Part shown: piece after piece, positions 17,496 to 27,718 of the stretch
Numbering within the stretch: position 1 is the stretch's first letter
How the letters are laid out: each line of letters opens with the position of its first letter
Origin: Cytophagales bacterium UBA2561
Lineage (GTDB): Bacteria > Bacteroidota > Bacteroidia > Cytophagales > Thermoflexibacteraceae
NCBI GenBank assembly: GCA_002340355.1
Contig: DDLX01000028.1
Span: 496,001 to 560,000 of the forward strand
Direction of reading: 5' to 3'
DNA: 64,000 nt
Notes under the pieces: model-generated
Database searches by the model: none
Told to the model about the DNA's origin: nothing
Seen by the model: the letters and a program-made list of their open reading frames with translations, nothing else
Position numbers and translations under genes: made by a program

Positions 17496-18029
17496 ATGAG
17501 TTACCAAATACTGATTTTCCATGCTATTAACTCGATATTGTACATCATATTACAAATTCTATTTTTGCATAATGTAATGTTGTTCAATGTCGGATTTTGT
17601 TATATTTATATAGCTGTCTTGCTACTTTTGCCTTTTGAAATTAGTACGATTACATTGATGTTATTAGGATTTGCATTGGGTTTAGTGATTGATTTATCGT
17701 ACAATATGCTTGGAGTTCATATGTTTAGTTGCGTTTTGATGGCATTTATTCGAAATTATTGGATTGCCCGTCTTGAACCAATGGGAGGATATGAAGCCTC
17801 AGCTCGTCCTTCTCTAAATATCATGGGGCTAAGTTGGTTTTGGAAATATGCTTTATTACTTATTTTAGTACACCATATTCCTCTTTTTTTATTAGAAGCC
17901 TTTAATTCGAATTTGTATTTAGTTGCTCTACTTAAGGCTGGAATCAGCACTGGAATAACTTTTGCCTTCATTCTCATAGTACAATATATCTTACAAATCT
18001 TAGCAGGTAAACGTCCTTCGACTCACTAA
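17496..18029 (+). CDS. mreD: Rod-shape-determining protein MreD
   Basis: 177 aa and almost entirely hydrophobic, with about five TM helices. It sits directly after mreC. Similarity is by position and hydropathy plus the 'LGFALGLVIDLSYNMLGVHMFSCVLMAF' block typical of Bacteroidota MreD. It is part of the elongasome complex with MreB and MreC. Confidence 0.88.
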   Translation: MSYQILIFHAINSILYIILQILFLHNVMLFNVGFCYIYIAVLLLLPFEISTITLMLLGFALGLVIDLSYNMLGVHMFSCVLMAFIRNYWIARLEPMGGYEASARPSLNIMGLSWFWKYALLLILVHHIPLFLLEAFNSNLYLVALLKAGISTGITFAFILIVQYILQILAGKRPSTH

Positions 18030-18043
18030 AACTACTACACACT

Positions 18044-19126
18044 ATGGAATTTATTACAATGATGGAACAAATCTTACCTTATATTTTATTTGTTTTAGGG
18101 TTTGTTTTGTTGGTGAAGGGAGCAGATTGGTTAGTAGAAGGCACAGCTTCCATTGCCAAAAAATTTAATATTTCTGATATTATTATTGGACTTACTGTAG
18201 TTTCTCTTGGGACTTCAATGCCCGAACTCATTGTTAATTTATTAGCCAGTTTTAGTGGAAGTCCTGATTTAGCCATTGGGAATATTTTAGGGAGTAATGT
18301 GGCAAATATTCTATTGATTTTAGGTGTAACGGCAATTATCTCTCCTCTAGTAGTCAATCGAAATACCATGTTAATCGAGATTCCTTTTTCTTTGACTGCT
18401 GCCTTACTATTTGGTTTTCTGGCAAATGCAAATCTAAAAGCCGAATTTTTACGTTCAAATCTTAGCGAGAAGGTTGTTACATATGGCTTAGAATTAAATC
18501 GAGTAGATGGAATTATTTTACTCATTTTTTTTCTAATGTTTATGCTTTATATCTTCAAATTTGCCCAACAAAGTAATGAGTCTCCTACTGAAGATCATGA
18601 AGAAATTGAAATTCTACCCAACTGGAAAGCCATTTTATACATTGTAGTTGGTGGGATTGGATTAGCTCTTGGTGGGGATTGGATTGTAGAAGGAGCTAAA
18701 GAAATTGCTAGCCAGATGGGAATCAGTCAGTCAGTAGTTGCATTAACTATTGTAGCTATCGGAACATCTTTACCTGAGTTGGCTGCCTCAGCCGTTGCCG
18801 CTTTCAAAAACAAAACTGATATTGCGATAGGAAATGCCGTAGGCTCAAATATTTTTAATGTACTTTGGATTTTAGGACTGAGTGCTACAATAGCTCCGCT
18901 TCCTTTCCAAGAGATTAGTAATTTAGATGTCGCAATGATTATTTTTGCAAGTATGCTATTACTCATTGTCTTAGCTATTGGCAAACAATATGAATTTGGA
19001 AAGAAAACAGGAATTTTTTTCTTGTTGGTTTATACCACTTATGTAGTGATGTTGGTGAATAGAGAACAGGATATTATTAAAAATAATACGGAACATCATA
19101 ATCCTCTTGAGATAAAGATGGAATAG
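18044..19126 (+). CDS. Calcium/sodium antiporter of the CaCA family (YrbG-like)
   Basis: 360 aa inner-membrane exchanger with about ten TM helices. It carries the two inverted alpha repeats: GTSMPELIVNLLASFSGSPDLAIGNILGSNVANI in the first half and GTSLPELAASAVAAFKNKTDIAIGNAVGSNIFNV in the second. The acidic residues of the two GTSxPEL motifs are the expected ion ligands. It starts 14 bp after mreD and may be co-transcribed with it. ATG 18062 is an alternative start. Confidence 0.92.
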   Translation: MEFITMMEQILPYILFVLGFVLLVKGADWLVEGTASIAKKFNISDIIIGLTVVSLGTSMPELIVNLLASFSGSPDLAIGNILGSNVANILLILGVTAIISPLVVNRNTMLIEIPFSLTAALLFGFLANANLKAEFLRSNLSEKVVTYGLELNRVDGIILLIFFLMFMLYIFKFAQQSNESPTEDHEEIEILPNWKAILYIVVGGIGLALGGDWIVEGAKEIASQMGISQSVVALTIVAIGTSLPELAASAVAAFKNKTDIAIGNAVGSNIFNVLWILGLSATIAPLPFQEISNLDVAMIIFASMLLLIVLAIGKQYEFGKKTGIFFLLVYTTYVVMLVNREQDIIKNNTEHHNPLEIKME

Positions 19127-19425
19127 TAAAATTAAAACAAATTGATTGGAAAAGTCGACTAACTAACTAACTAGTAGATAAGACAACAAAAGATAAAAGT
19201 AAGTATAATAAACATATTGTAACAAGCAAAATTTTACGTGACTTAAAGAGAAACATGAGTATTGGAGTTTTTAGGATGATACGTAAACACTTAATCTTTT
19301 CAAAACAAGTTTTAGCTTAGCCCTCAAATGTAACAAAATTGTGGAAATACTTGCCTTTCTTTTCATTCGTTTTGCCTCAATTTATTACGAATGAAATATT
19401 AAACCTAAAGTTTATTTTTTAGAAG

Positions 19426-20214
19426 CTATACTAACCAAATTTTTCCTTGCAGATATAACCGTGCTTTTCCTGAAATAGCTACTCGTTTTCCTTTCAACTC
19501 ACAAAATAAGTCACCTTTTCGTTCAGAAAGTTGTTGCGCTTTTAGTGTATTATTCTTTAAAATTCCTGCCCAATATGGGGTTAAAGTAGTGTGTGCTGAA
19601 CCTGTTACAGGGTCTTCATCAATTCCCGATTGAGGAGCAAAAACTCGTGAGACAAAATCAACCTTATCCCCTTTAGCTGAAGCAATTACGGCACGAACTT
19701 CGGTAAATTTTGCCAATAATTTTAAATCAGGATTTAAATCTAAAATATCCGATTCATTTTTATAAATCAATAAATAATCTGTTTTTCCTCTCCAAATTTC
19801 CAAAGGAACTTTACCCATTGCTTCTGCTAAATTTATTGGTAATTTAACATGAGTAATAGTATCACTTGGAAAATCTAAGGTGAGGAAATTACCTGATTTT
19901 TTCACACCCAATTCTCCACTTAGTGAATCAAATTTAATCTCATTTTGAGGTAACTTTTCAATTTCAAAAATAACATAAGCTGTCGCCAAAGTAGCGTGTC
20001 CACAAAGAGCTACTTCTGTTTTTGGCGTAAACCATCGAATATGATAACCACTTATCGTTGGAACATAAAAGGCAGTTTCTGCTAAATTGTTTTCACGAGC
20101 AATTTTTTGCATTAAGTCATCTGATAACCAATTATCTAAAGGACAAACAGCAGCAGAATTTCCTCCAAAAAGTTCGCTAGTAAAGGCATCTACTTGGTAA
20201 ATTTTTTGGGTCAT
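19426..20214 (-). CDS. PhzF-family isomerase/epimerase-like protein
   Basis: 262 aa. The PhzF/DapF-like fold is indicated by YQVDAFTSELFGGNSAAV at the N-terminus, ENNLAETAF with the family's conserved catalytic Glu, the GHATLATAYV block, and DPVTGSAHTTLTPYW near the C-terminus. Members isomerise small carboxylic acids; without phz genes nearby this is not phenazine synthesis. The substrate is unknown. It is 32 bp downstream of the DUF4178-like gene and may share its transcript. Confidence 0.9.
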   Translation of the reverse strand: MTQKIYQVDAFTSELFGGNSAAVCPLDNWLSDDLMQKIARENNLAETAFYVPTISGYHIRWFTPKTEVALCGHATLATAYVIFEIEKLPQNEIKFDSLSGELGVKKSGNFLTLDFPSDTITHVKLPINLAEAMGKVPLEIWRGKTDYLLIYKNESDILDLNPDLKLLAKFTEVRAVIASAKGDKVDFVSRVFAPQSGIDEDPVTGSAHTTLTPYWAGILKNNTLKAQQLSERKGDLFCELKGKRVAISGKARLYLQGKIWLV

Positions 20215-20246
20215 TTTTAGCCTATTTTTTTACTATATCCATTCAA

Positions 20247-21239
20247 TTAAAATCTAGAGGTACTCTGGATGATATTCGAAAACTCAAAAGGAGAGACATA
20301 CTTTCCAACAAAAACCCGAAAATCAGCTCTTCCAAAACGTTCAAGCCGTAAAATTTGGCGATGTTGCCCATCAAAATAATTCCAAATCATTGCTTGTGTT
20401 CCACTCGAATCCATAGTCAAATCATACATTAGCCCTTCAGCCTCACTTTCCAGATAATACGCTCTATTCTGGTAAGTAAGTAACTCAAAAGGTACATCTT
20501 CTGAAATAATTTGTTCTGCTAAGTTTTCATCCACATCATAAATATTTACTTGTTCAGTAACATAAGATATTAATGTATCTTTCTTTTTCCAAAGATGTAA
20601 AAATATTTGCTCATCTTGATGAAATAGTTTAAAGGTCTTTTCTGAACTGCCATCTTTCCGATTAAATTCATACTCTCCCACTATTTTCCATTTTTTTAAT
20701 TGATAATCAACAAGGTATCCTGTATGTAGACTTTCAATATCAAACAGAGACATCTCAAAACTAGATTTAGAAGCCGTCTCTTGTTGACGTTTAGCTCTAC
20801 GCTCAAAAATATCAGGTCGAGCATTTGGAGCCGTTGTTTGAAAAGTAGATTTGGTTTGATATTCACTTTTATATTCATCACCTATAGGCAATTTATATTT
20901 GATAAGTGTTCGTTGAAGAGCCGAATTAGCGACTTCTGGGAGTTGATTTTCTTTCAGAAACCACCAATATATTACAATGGCAACGGAAATAGGAAAAATA
21001 CCTGTGATAGCACTAAAAATAAAAAAAAATAAGCTTACATTACGGGTATTTCTTAGGTTTTCAGTTTGGTTCGCATACCGTTCATAAAAGTCAAGTTGAG
21101 CGGTATCGGGTAGTTGGCGAACTTTAGCTTTAGTATTTTCAGGCAAACGTTCGGGGGCAAAATCAGGCCAAATGTACTTCTGTGCCAGTGTTTTACAATC
21201 TTGTACAAGTCCTGAAACCTTATCCATAATGGTACTCAT
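20247..21239 (-). CDS. Membrane protein with a DUF4178-like domain
   Basis: 330 aa. A hydrophobic hairpin (about 68-95, SLFFFIFSAITGIFPISVAIVIYWWFL) gives one or two TM helices, and the rest is soluble and charged. The block 'GYLVDYQLKKWKIVGEYEFNRKDGSSEKTFKLF' and following strands resemble DUF4178. DUF4178 proteins often occur with membrane-remodelling or polyamine genes, but none lie here. The function is unknown; the family call is tentative. Confidence 0.65.
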   Translation of the reverse strand: MSTIMDKVSGLVQDCKTLAQKYIWPDFAPERLPENTKAKVRQLPDTAQLDFYERYANQTENLRNTRNVSLFFFIFSAITGIFPISVAIVIYWWFLKENQLPEVANSALQRTLIKYKLPIGDEYKSEYQTKSTFQTTAPNARPDIFERRAKRQQETASKSSFEMSLFDIESLHTGYLVDYQLKKWKIVGEYEFNRKDGSSEKTFKLFHQDEQIFLHLWKKKDTLISYVTEQVNIYDVDENLAEQIISEDVPFELLTYQNRAYYLESEAEGLMYDLTMDSSGTQAMIWNYFDGQHRQILRLERFGRADFRVFVGKYVSPFEFSNIIQSTSRF

Positions 21240-21318
21240 GGGCAGTTCAATCAGCTAATAATTACGATGTGGAGATAAAAATATATAGAACGATAAAATT
21301 AATAAATTCTTAGTAATT

Positions 21319-22365
21319 TCAGAAATTCCTGAGTGTTTCCACTAAAACTTGATTTTCTGTTTCTGTACCTACCGTAATTCGCAAACAATCCTCACATAAT
21401 ATGACTTTTGAGCGATTTCGGACAATAATTTGCTGCGTAACTAACTGATCATAAATTTTTTGTGCTTCATCAACTTTAATCAATAAAAAGTTAGCATCAG
21501 ATTCATATATTTTTTGTACAAAATCAAGATTCTCAAGTTTTGAGTGTAGTGATTTACGCTCTTTCAAAACTTGGTTTACCATAGTTTGTTTTTTAAATTC
21601 TGACAAATTTTCTAAGACAGTTTCTTGTACAATCTGACTTATGTTATATGGCAATTTTATTTTGTTCAGAAGTTGAATAATAGCCTCGGAAGCAAATGCC
21701 ATTCCAAGCCGTAATCCTGCTAATCCCCATGCCTTAGAAAAGGTTTGTAAAACCACTAAATTAGGATAATTTTTTAATTCAGAGATCCAAGTAGGTGATG
21801 CTGAAAAATCAATATACGCTTCATCTACAATAACAATTCCTGAGAAATTTTCAATAATTTTCTGAATATCTAATGTTTGTAATGAATTTCCTGTAGGATT
21901 ATTAGGTGAACATAAGAAAATAATTTTGGTGTTTTTATCAACTTCTTTCAAAATTTCATCAGGTCGTAGCTGAAAGTTTTCAGGAGAAAGTGGTGCTTCT
22001 CGAATTTCTGTACAATTAGTTTCAGCACTTACTCGGTACATCCCATACGTAGGTGGTGTAATGATAATATTATCTTGGTGTGGCTCACAAAAAATCCGAA
22101 ATAACAAATCAATCGCTTCGTCACTACCATTACCTAAAAAAATTTGAGTTGGTGATATTTTCTTGATTTCACCAATCTTAACCTTCAGATCTTGTTGATA
22201 GGGATCAGGATATCGATTGTATTTTTCAGAGGTAACCGACCCATACGGATTTTCATTGGCATCCAAAAAAATACTAGCTGTACCTGAAAACTCATCTCGT
22301 GCCGAAGAGTATGGCGTGAGTGTAGAAATATAGTTTCGTGTGATTCTTTCTAATTCAAATTTCAT
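21319..22365 (-). CDS. hisC: Histidinol-phosphate aminotransferase
   Basis: 348 aa class II PLP aminotransferase. DANENPYG near the N-terminus, CSPNNPTGN, VDEAYIDF and the PLP-lysine motif FSKAWGLAGLRLG all match HisC. It converts imidazole acetol phosphate to histidinol phosphate in histidine synthesis. No other his gene is nearby, so it is detached from any his operon; a broader aromatic-aminotransferase role is possible. Confidence 0.92.
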   Translation of the reverse strand: MKFELERITRNYISTLTPYSSARDEFSGTASIFLDANENPYGSVTSEKYNRYPDPYQQDLKVKIGEIKKISPTQIFLGNGSDEAIDLLFRIFCEPHQDNIIITPPTYGMYRVSAETNCTEIREAPLSPENFQLRPDEILKEVDKNTKIIFLCSPNNPTGNSLQTLDIQKIIENFSGIVIVDEAYIDFSASPTWISELKNYPNLVVLQTFSKAWGLAGLRLGMAFASEAIIQLLNKIKLPYNISQIVQETVLENLSEFKKQTMVNQVLKERKSLHSKLENLDFVQKIYESDANFLLIKVDEAQKIYDQLVTQQIIVRNRSKVILCEDCLRITVGTETENQVLVETLRNF

Positions 22366-22413
22366 TTTATAGTAATTAAATCAATACGGTTTTATTAGAT
22401 AATTTTCTGTTTG

Positions 22414-25062
22414 TTATTGCTTAATTATTCGGCGAATAATATCGCCCTCATCCGTAGCAATTGTAATGATATACATCCCTGAAGGCAACTGGCGCATATC
22501 AAGTCGTTTCTCGTTACGTCCTGTCTCTGTGATATTTATATTAGTCATTTCTTCACCCTTAACTGAAAAAATATGTAAATGTACTTCCCCTAAACTTAAT
22601 GGAGTTCCAACATAAAAGAAATCTTGGACAGGGTTAGGATATAATTTAATATCTTTGGTTAAGCTGGTATTTTCTGTAGCAGTATTTATAACTCGGACAG
22701 AATTGGAATAAGCAGTACAATTATTTTTATCCGTAAATTTTAATACATATACTCCATCTTTTTCGGCTTGATATTTTGAAGAGGTAGCTCCTTCAATTGC
22801 CTCATCATAAAAATACCACTGATAATCTGTAATTTCTGCATTTGTTTCATAAAGATACAAGGCTGAACTGTCCGATCGTATATCGGCATAACGTTGAGGT
22901 ACTCGGTTAATACTGAGTTTATTGGAGGTAACTGAGCAATTACTTCCGTCCGTGACTCGAACATGAAATGTTCCTGCTTCTTTCGCAAAATAGGTATTTC
23001 CATTTGCCCCAAAAATCTCAATATTGTCTCGAAACCAACGAACTTCAAGATTATCTCGACTAATTTTAGCTTCTAATTTAGTTATAATATTCACCTCAGG
23101 ACAGTAAACAATAGCATCCTCTGTACTAATATGTGCTGAGAGTCCTTCACCACAAGCAATATTTAACGTATTTGGTAAACTTCTCAGAACCAAATCTTTG
23201 GCTTTCCGATTACTCACCAAACAATGATAAATACCTGCACTTTTATTTTGCACTTCTGAAATTTGATAATTTGGTGAACTTGCACCTATAATTTTTTCAT
23301 TATTTTTATACCATTGATAACTATTTTCTGTACCCGTTACTGAAACCGAAATTTCAAAAGCCTCATTTACATCAAGATTAAATTCTTGAATCTCGCCAAC
23401 TGCTGTTTGTGGATTGTAGTCAAAAAGTAAATATTTTCGATCAATAATTGGCTCAAGTGGGGCAAATTGTAATAAATTTTGTCCAACTTTTAACTGTTCT
23501 AATTTTTCAAACCGACTCATACTTATTGGTAAGTTTTTCAGTTGGTTATCTGTTAAATCTAAAACTTTTAGTTCAGGCATCTTTCCAATATTTTGAGCAA
23601 TATTTGTCAATTGGTTTCGGGCAGCATAAAAGATTTCCAATGAGTTTAAGTCGGGTAGAAAACTAGGCAATTCCTGAAGTTCATTATCATTAAGATTCAA
23701 GATTTTCAACTCGTCCATATCCTTAAAACTAGAAGGAATTTCTCGAATCTGATTACCATGAGCAAATAAATATTGTAACGTTTTCCATTCATGTACTGAA
23801 TCAGGTAAATTAGTGAATTTATTTCTCGAAATCCAGAGAGTCCGTAAATGAGGAAGTTGAGTTAAGGCAACAGGTACTTTTCCAGTCAAATTATTTTTGT
23901 CTAAGTCCAATAAAACCAATTTTTTCAACTTTCCTAAACCTTTAGGAATTTTACCATCAAGCTGGTTAGCCGATAAATTTAGGCTTCGTAAATTTCTAAA
24001 AATCAATGCTGTATCCAAAAAATCAGGTATTACTCCAATCAGATTATTACCACTTAAATTAATTTCGATTAGTTCATTATTCTTAAATACTAGTCCGCCC
24101 CATGTAATTACAGGATTTTTAAGCTCCCAAGATCGCAACCAATTTTCACCACCTGTTACACTATAAAATTGTACTAATGCCAAGGAATCTTGTACAGTAA
24201 TAGGATCAGCAATATTAACTCTCATCTCGTAAGTTTGAAGTACTGTTTCTTGGGCAATTTCATTACGAATTTGACAGTAATAAATTCCTGTATCAGGATA
24301 ATTCATATTTCGAATCCAATAGATACTGTCGGTTGCACCCTCAATTTTTTGATTTTCTAGAAACCATTGGTAAGTATTGTGTTCTCCAAGAGTTTCGATT
24401 GCTAAGGGAACAGCCATTCCTCGTAAAATAGTCGTATCTAATGGTTCACCAATAACTGCCTGAGAATCATACAAAAAAAACTCATTTTCAAGAAAATCCG
24501 CAACAGGCTCTAATGAACCAAAATCAAGACGATTGCCAAAAACATTTATACGTACTTCTTCTCCTTCATCAAAATTATCAATGATATACATACTATCAGG
24601 AAATGCCCATTTAGTAGGCAGTATTCCTGTTAAGTTATTAGAGGGCATTTTCACTTCGGTAACAGTTCCTTCTTCGCTCAGTGTTATGCCTTCCCATGTA
24701 TAAACCGAGTCTTCTAATGTCCAAGGTTCAAGCCAGTTTTCTCCATTTGTTTCTTCAAAAATACGAACCAAAATCATCGAATCATTTTCAGAGACAGGGA
24801 TAGCTGGATTTGGAGCAGAAAAAATACCTGGTGTAATCACATATTTTCCTGAAGAAGTTTGAACGCTTTTCCCCCCTCCATCACCACCACTAATAGAGAT
24901 AGAATATTTTCCTGCTTTCTGGGAGAGCGTCCCTACTGACTGGGTTCCAAAATAGGAGATTTGATATTTTTGTGCTTGTAGCTGATCAATGATAAGAAAC
25001 GAACAACACAGAAGAATGACCCTAAAAAATCGCATTTTATTAATTTTTAATCTCTTTTTCAA
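22414..25062 (-). CDS. Secreted leucine-rich-repeat protein with Ig-like domains and a T9SS sorting domain
   Basis: 882 aa. The hydrophobic signal (RFFRVILLCCSFLIIDQLQAQ) suggests the real start may be ATG 25035 instead of 25062. Ig-like modules (TYQWFLENQKIEG...TGIYYCQI) flank about nine LRRs (about 330-545, e.g. LRSLNLSANQLDGKIPKGL). Three further Ig-like units follow (NSYQWYKNNEKIIG, EVRWFRDNIEIFG, DYQWYFYDEAIEG). The last ~80 residues (IKLYPNPVQDFFYVGTP..., ending IIRRIIKQ) are a type A T9SS sorting domain. It is probably a cell-surface adhesion or carbohydrate/protein binding protein, divergent from the T9SS metalloprotease. Confidence 0.88.
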   Translation of the reverse strand: MKKRLKINKMRFFRVILLCCSFLIIDQLQAQKYQISYFGTQSVGTLSQKAGKYSISISGGDGGGKSVQTSSGKYVITPGIFSAPNPAIPVSENDSMILVRIFEETNGENWLEPWTLEDSVYTWEGITLSEEGTVTEVKMPSNNLTGILPTKWAFPDSMYIIDNFDEGEEVRINVFGNRLDFGSLEPVADFLENEFFLYDSQAVIGEPLDTTILRGMAVPLAIETLGEHNTYQWFLENQKIEGATDSIYWIRNMNYPDTGIYYCQIRNEIAQETVLQTYEMRVNIADPITVQDSLALVQFYSVTGGENWLRSWELKNPVITWGGLVFKNNELIEINLSGNNLIGVIPDFLDTALIFRNLRSLNLSANQLDGKIPKGLGKLKKLVLLDLDKNNLTGKVPVALTQLPHLRTLWISRNKFTNLPDSVHEWKTLQYLFAHGNQIREIPSSFKDMDELKILNLNDNELQELPSFLPDLNSLEIFYAARNQLTNIAQNIGKMPELKVLDLTDNQLKNLPISMSRFEKLEQLKVGQNLLQFAPLEPIIDRKYLLFDYNPQTAVGEIQEFNLDVNEAFEISVSVTGTENSYQWYKNNEKIIGASSPNYQISEVQNKSAGIYHCLVSNRKAKDLVLRSLPNTLNIACGEGLSAHISTEDAIVYCPEVNIITKLEAKISRDNLEVRWFRDNIEIFGANGNTYFAKEAGTFHVRVTDGSNCSVTSNKLSINRVPQRYADIRSDSSALYLYETNAEITDYQWYFYDEAIEGATSSKYQAEKDGVYVLKFTDKNNCTAYSNSVRVINTATENTSLTKDIKLYPNPVQDFFYVGTPLSLGEVHLHIFSVKGEEMTNINITETGRNEKRLDMRQLPSGMYIITIATDEGDIIRRIIKQ

Positions 25063-25202
25063 TTCGTTTTGAATCGTTTCTAAGGGATAGAAACTTGATT
25101 TTTTGTACGAAAATATCAGACGTAAAGATATTTATTCTGAAATTTAAAACTTCTATTTATAATAAGTTGGTAATCAAATTTAATCCTAAAATCAATTATA
25201 AC

Positions 25203-27641
25203 ATGACCTTTCAAAAAACCTTTAGTCTTATGGGTGCTTGGCTCTGTATTTTTCCTCTTTTTTCTCAAACTCATGCTCACTTTATCAATGGTCAAAAAAT
25301 TATTTGCTCGGCAGGTTCACCAAGTATTTCAAAATTTATACCTCCTCCTAAATTTTTTGGCATGGGTCAGTTAGGTCGTTTAGAGCAAACAGCAATATTT
25401 GAAGTTGAGTATCAAAACTTCCCTCAAAATGCTCAAAAATCAGTACAATATGCCATTGATATCTGGGCTTCTTTACTTAAAAGTCCTGTTCCAATTCGAG
25501 TCAAAGCCATTTGGGATACTTCCCTCGAAAACAATCAGTTAGGTGGAGGAAAAGCTACTACATTTCAAAAAGATTTTCAAGGAGCAATCCGTTCTGAAAC
25601 ATGGTATGCGACTGCTTTAGCTGAAAAACTAGCCCATCAAGAAATCAATGATACCGAAGAGTTTGACCTTGAGATTTCCTTTAATTATTCGGTAAATTGG
25701 TATTACGGAACGGATGGAAAACTTTCGACTGACCAATATGATTTGGTTACAACGGCACTTCATGAAATAGCTCATGGTTTGGGAATTGCTTCATTCTCAG
25801 AGGTTAAAGATGGAAAAGCTACTTGGGGGAAAGGAACACAAATTCCGATTGTTTATGACCGTTTTTTAGTGGATGAAAATTCCAGTTATTTATTAGAAAC
25901 TGTTTCGAATGATTCTGAAGATTTTGCCCAAAAACTTACCAATAATTCTCTCTTTTTTGCGAGTAAATTTACTAAAAATCAGGAGGATAATTATCCTAAA
26001 ATATTTGCTCCTTCAGCCTTTTCCTTAGGTGCAAGTCTTTCACATTTAGACAAAGAAACTTATCCGATTGGGTCAGAAAATTCGTTGATGATTCCTGAAA
26101 TCGCAAAAGGAGTAGCCATACATTCACCAGGGAAAATAATTCTCAATATGTTGGCAGAAATGGGTTGGGTAGCTACATTTTTGACCCATGAAGCACCTCA
26201 ACAAATCGAAGATACAAATTCTGATTTTACACTCAAATTAGATATTCAAAGTGATACTACTTTTGATAAAAATACGGTCATGTTGCATTATATTCAGGCA
26301 AATTCAGGACAAGAACAAACCTTAAAAATGACTTCTGGTAATGGAAAAACATTTACAGCAAAAATTCCTAATAATTCTCAAATAACTGATTATCAATATT
26401 ATTTTACAGCTTCTGATCCTCTTCGAAGTTACCGTTTACCCAATAATTCTGAAAAATTTACTTTGCAAGTTATTACAGATGATACTCCACCGATTATTGA
26501 ACATCAAGTTATAAAAACGGCTTCGATTGGTTCAGAAAATATTCCGATTTTTGCTCAAGTCTCAGATGTTTCAGGAATTTCTAACGTTGAGGTTCAATAT
26601 TTTGTAAATAATCAAATTCAATCTTTTAAAACCATGATTTTACAAAATGGAATTTATTTTGGAGAAATCCCAATTACACAAGTCACTGAAAATGATAGTA
26701 TTAGATATCGAATTCGTGCCATAGATAATTCTTCAAATCAAAATGAAGCTTTTTTTCCAATAGATGGTTATGCCCAAATTTCAATTGAGCCTGATCATCA
26801 AGTTGTCACGACTTATGAAACCAATTTTGATAATCGTCCCGATGATTTTATTGGAACAGGTTTTTCGATAAATACGGTTTCAGGATTTTCTTCGCCAGCC
26901 ATTCAGTCCGAACATCCTTATGATCCACAAAAAGAATACATTTATCAGTTAAAAACTCCCATAATTGTCAAAAACACACGTGCTTTTATGCAATTTGATG
27001 AGGTTGTTTTGGTCGAAATGGGTTCGGGAAATGCTCAATTTGGAGCGGAAAATTTTTGGGATTATGTGGTAATCGAAGGCTCAAATGATAATGGCAAAAC
27101 ATGGCAATTCTTAACTCCACCTTACGACAGTAGAGCCAATGAAATTTGGAAAAGTGAGTATGAAAATTTGACTGATGATACAGGGGTTTCTTTGGCTCAA
27201 GGAAATCAATCTTTATTCCGACGACGTACTATCAATCTGAAAAATACATTCCAATCTGGAGAAGAAATTTTAATTCGTTTTCGATTATTTTCGGATACTG
27301 ATATTACGGCTTGGGGTTGGGCAATTGATAACCTCGAAATTCAAGGGGAAGTTACAGGAATTGAAGAAAATTTAGTATCTGAAAAAACAACTTTTCAACT
27401 TTTTCCTAATCCAACTTCAGATAAATTCCAATTAAATTTTAAATCTACGAAAAGTATCAGAAACTTACATTTAGAAATTCATGATTTTTTAGGAAAAAAA
27501 GTACTTTCTAAATCATTTGAAGTTCATTCTCAAAAATTCCAAAAAATGATAGATGTTTCTGTTCTAAAAGGAGGGATTTATTTAGTTACTTTTTTAACAG
27601 AAAATGGAAAATTTTACAAAAAAATCATCTTAAAACACTAA
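25203..27641 (+). CDS. Secreted zinc metalloprotease-like protein with a T9SS sorting domain
   Basis: I choose ATG 25203 (812 aa), which begins the signal peptide MTFQKTFSLMGAWLCIFPLFS; a TTG at 25095 is in frame but gives an unlikely extension. The zinc motif HEIAHGLG is at about 187-194. The usual metzincin third ligand (HExxHxxGxxH) is absent: Ser197 stands there, so the third ligand is unclear. Bacterial Ig-like/FN3-like regions follow, then a module resembling a jelly roll, and a type A sorting domain (TTFQLFPNPTSDKFQ..., ending KKIILKH). It is likely secreted by T9SS. Confidence 0.85.
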   Translation: MTFQKTFSLMGAWLCIFPLFSQTHAHFINGQKIICSAGSPSISKFIPPPKFFGMGQLGRLEQTAIFEVEYQNFPQNAQKSVQYAIDIWASLLKSPVPIRVKAIWDTSLENNQLGGGKATTFQKDFQGAIRSETWYATALAEKLAHQEINDTEEFDLEISFNYSVNWYYGTDGKLSTDQYDLVTTALHEIAHGLGIASFSEVKDGKATWGKGTQIPIVYDRFLVDENSSYLLETVSNDSEDFAQKLTNNSLFFASKFTKNQEDNYPKIFAPSAFSLGASLSHLDKETYPIGSENSLMIPEIAKGVAIHSPGKIILNMLAEMGWVATFLTHEAPQQIEDTNSDFTLKLDIQSDTTFDKNTVMLHYIQANSGQEQTLKMTSGNGKTFTAKIPNNSQITDYQYYFTASDPLRSYRLPNNSEKFTLQVITDDTPPIIEHQVIKTASIGSENIPIFAQVSDVSGISNVEVQYFVNNQIQSFKTMILQNGIYFGEIPITQVTENDSIRYRIRAIDNSSNQNEAFFPIDGYAQISIEPDHQVVTTYETNFDNRPDDFIGTGFSINTVSGFSSPAIQSEHPYDPQKEYIYQLKTPIIVKNTRAFMQFDEVVLVEMGSGNAQFGAENFWDYVVIEGSNDNGKTWQFLTPPYDSRANEIWKSEYENLTDDTGVSLAQGNQSLFRRRTINLKNTFQSGEEILIRFRLFSDTDITAWGWAIDNLEIQGEVTGIEENLVSEKTTFQLFPNPTSDKFQLNFKSTKSIRNLHLEIHDFLGKKVLSKSFEVHSQKFQKMIDVSVLKGGIYLVTFLTENGKFYKKIILKH

Positions 27642-27663
27642 TATTATTATTTTATGAATGAAA

Positions 27664-27697
27664 AAACCTATAAGGTTTTTGGATACCTTATAGGTTT
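27664..27697. terminator. Bidirectional terminator between convergent genes
   Basis: Perfect 12-bp stem AAACCTATAAGG (27664-27675) with CCTTATAGGTTT (27686-27697), flanked by A-runs on the left and T/A-runs on the right, between the stops at 27641 (+) and 27719 (-). Confidence 0.8.
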
Positions 27698-27718
27698 AAA
27701 AAACTAAAAACCAAACTT

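Noticed and set aside
24380..24400. CTCCAAGAG match in the LRR gene
   Set aside because: It is coding sequence without the inverted partner, so a chance match.
25095..25202. N-terminal extension of the metalloprotease ORF from a TTG
   Set aside because: It overlaps upstream regulatory DNA and precedes the real signal peptide at 25203.
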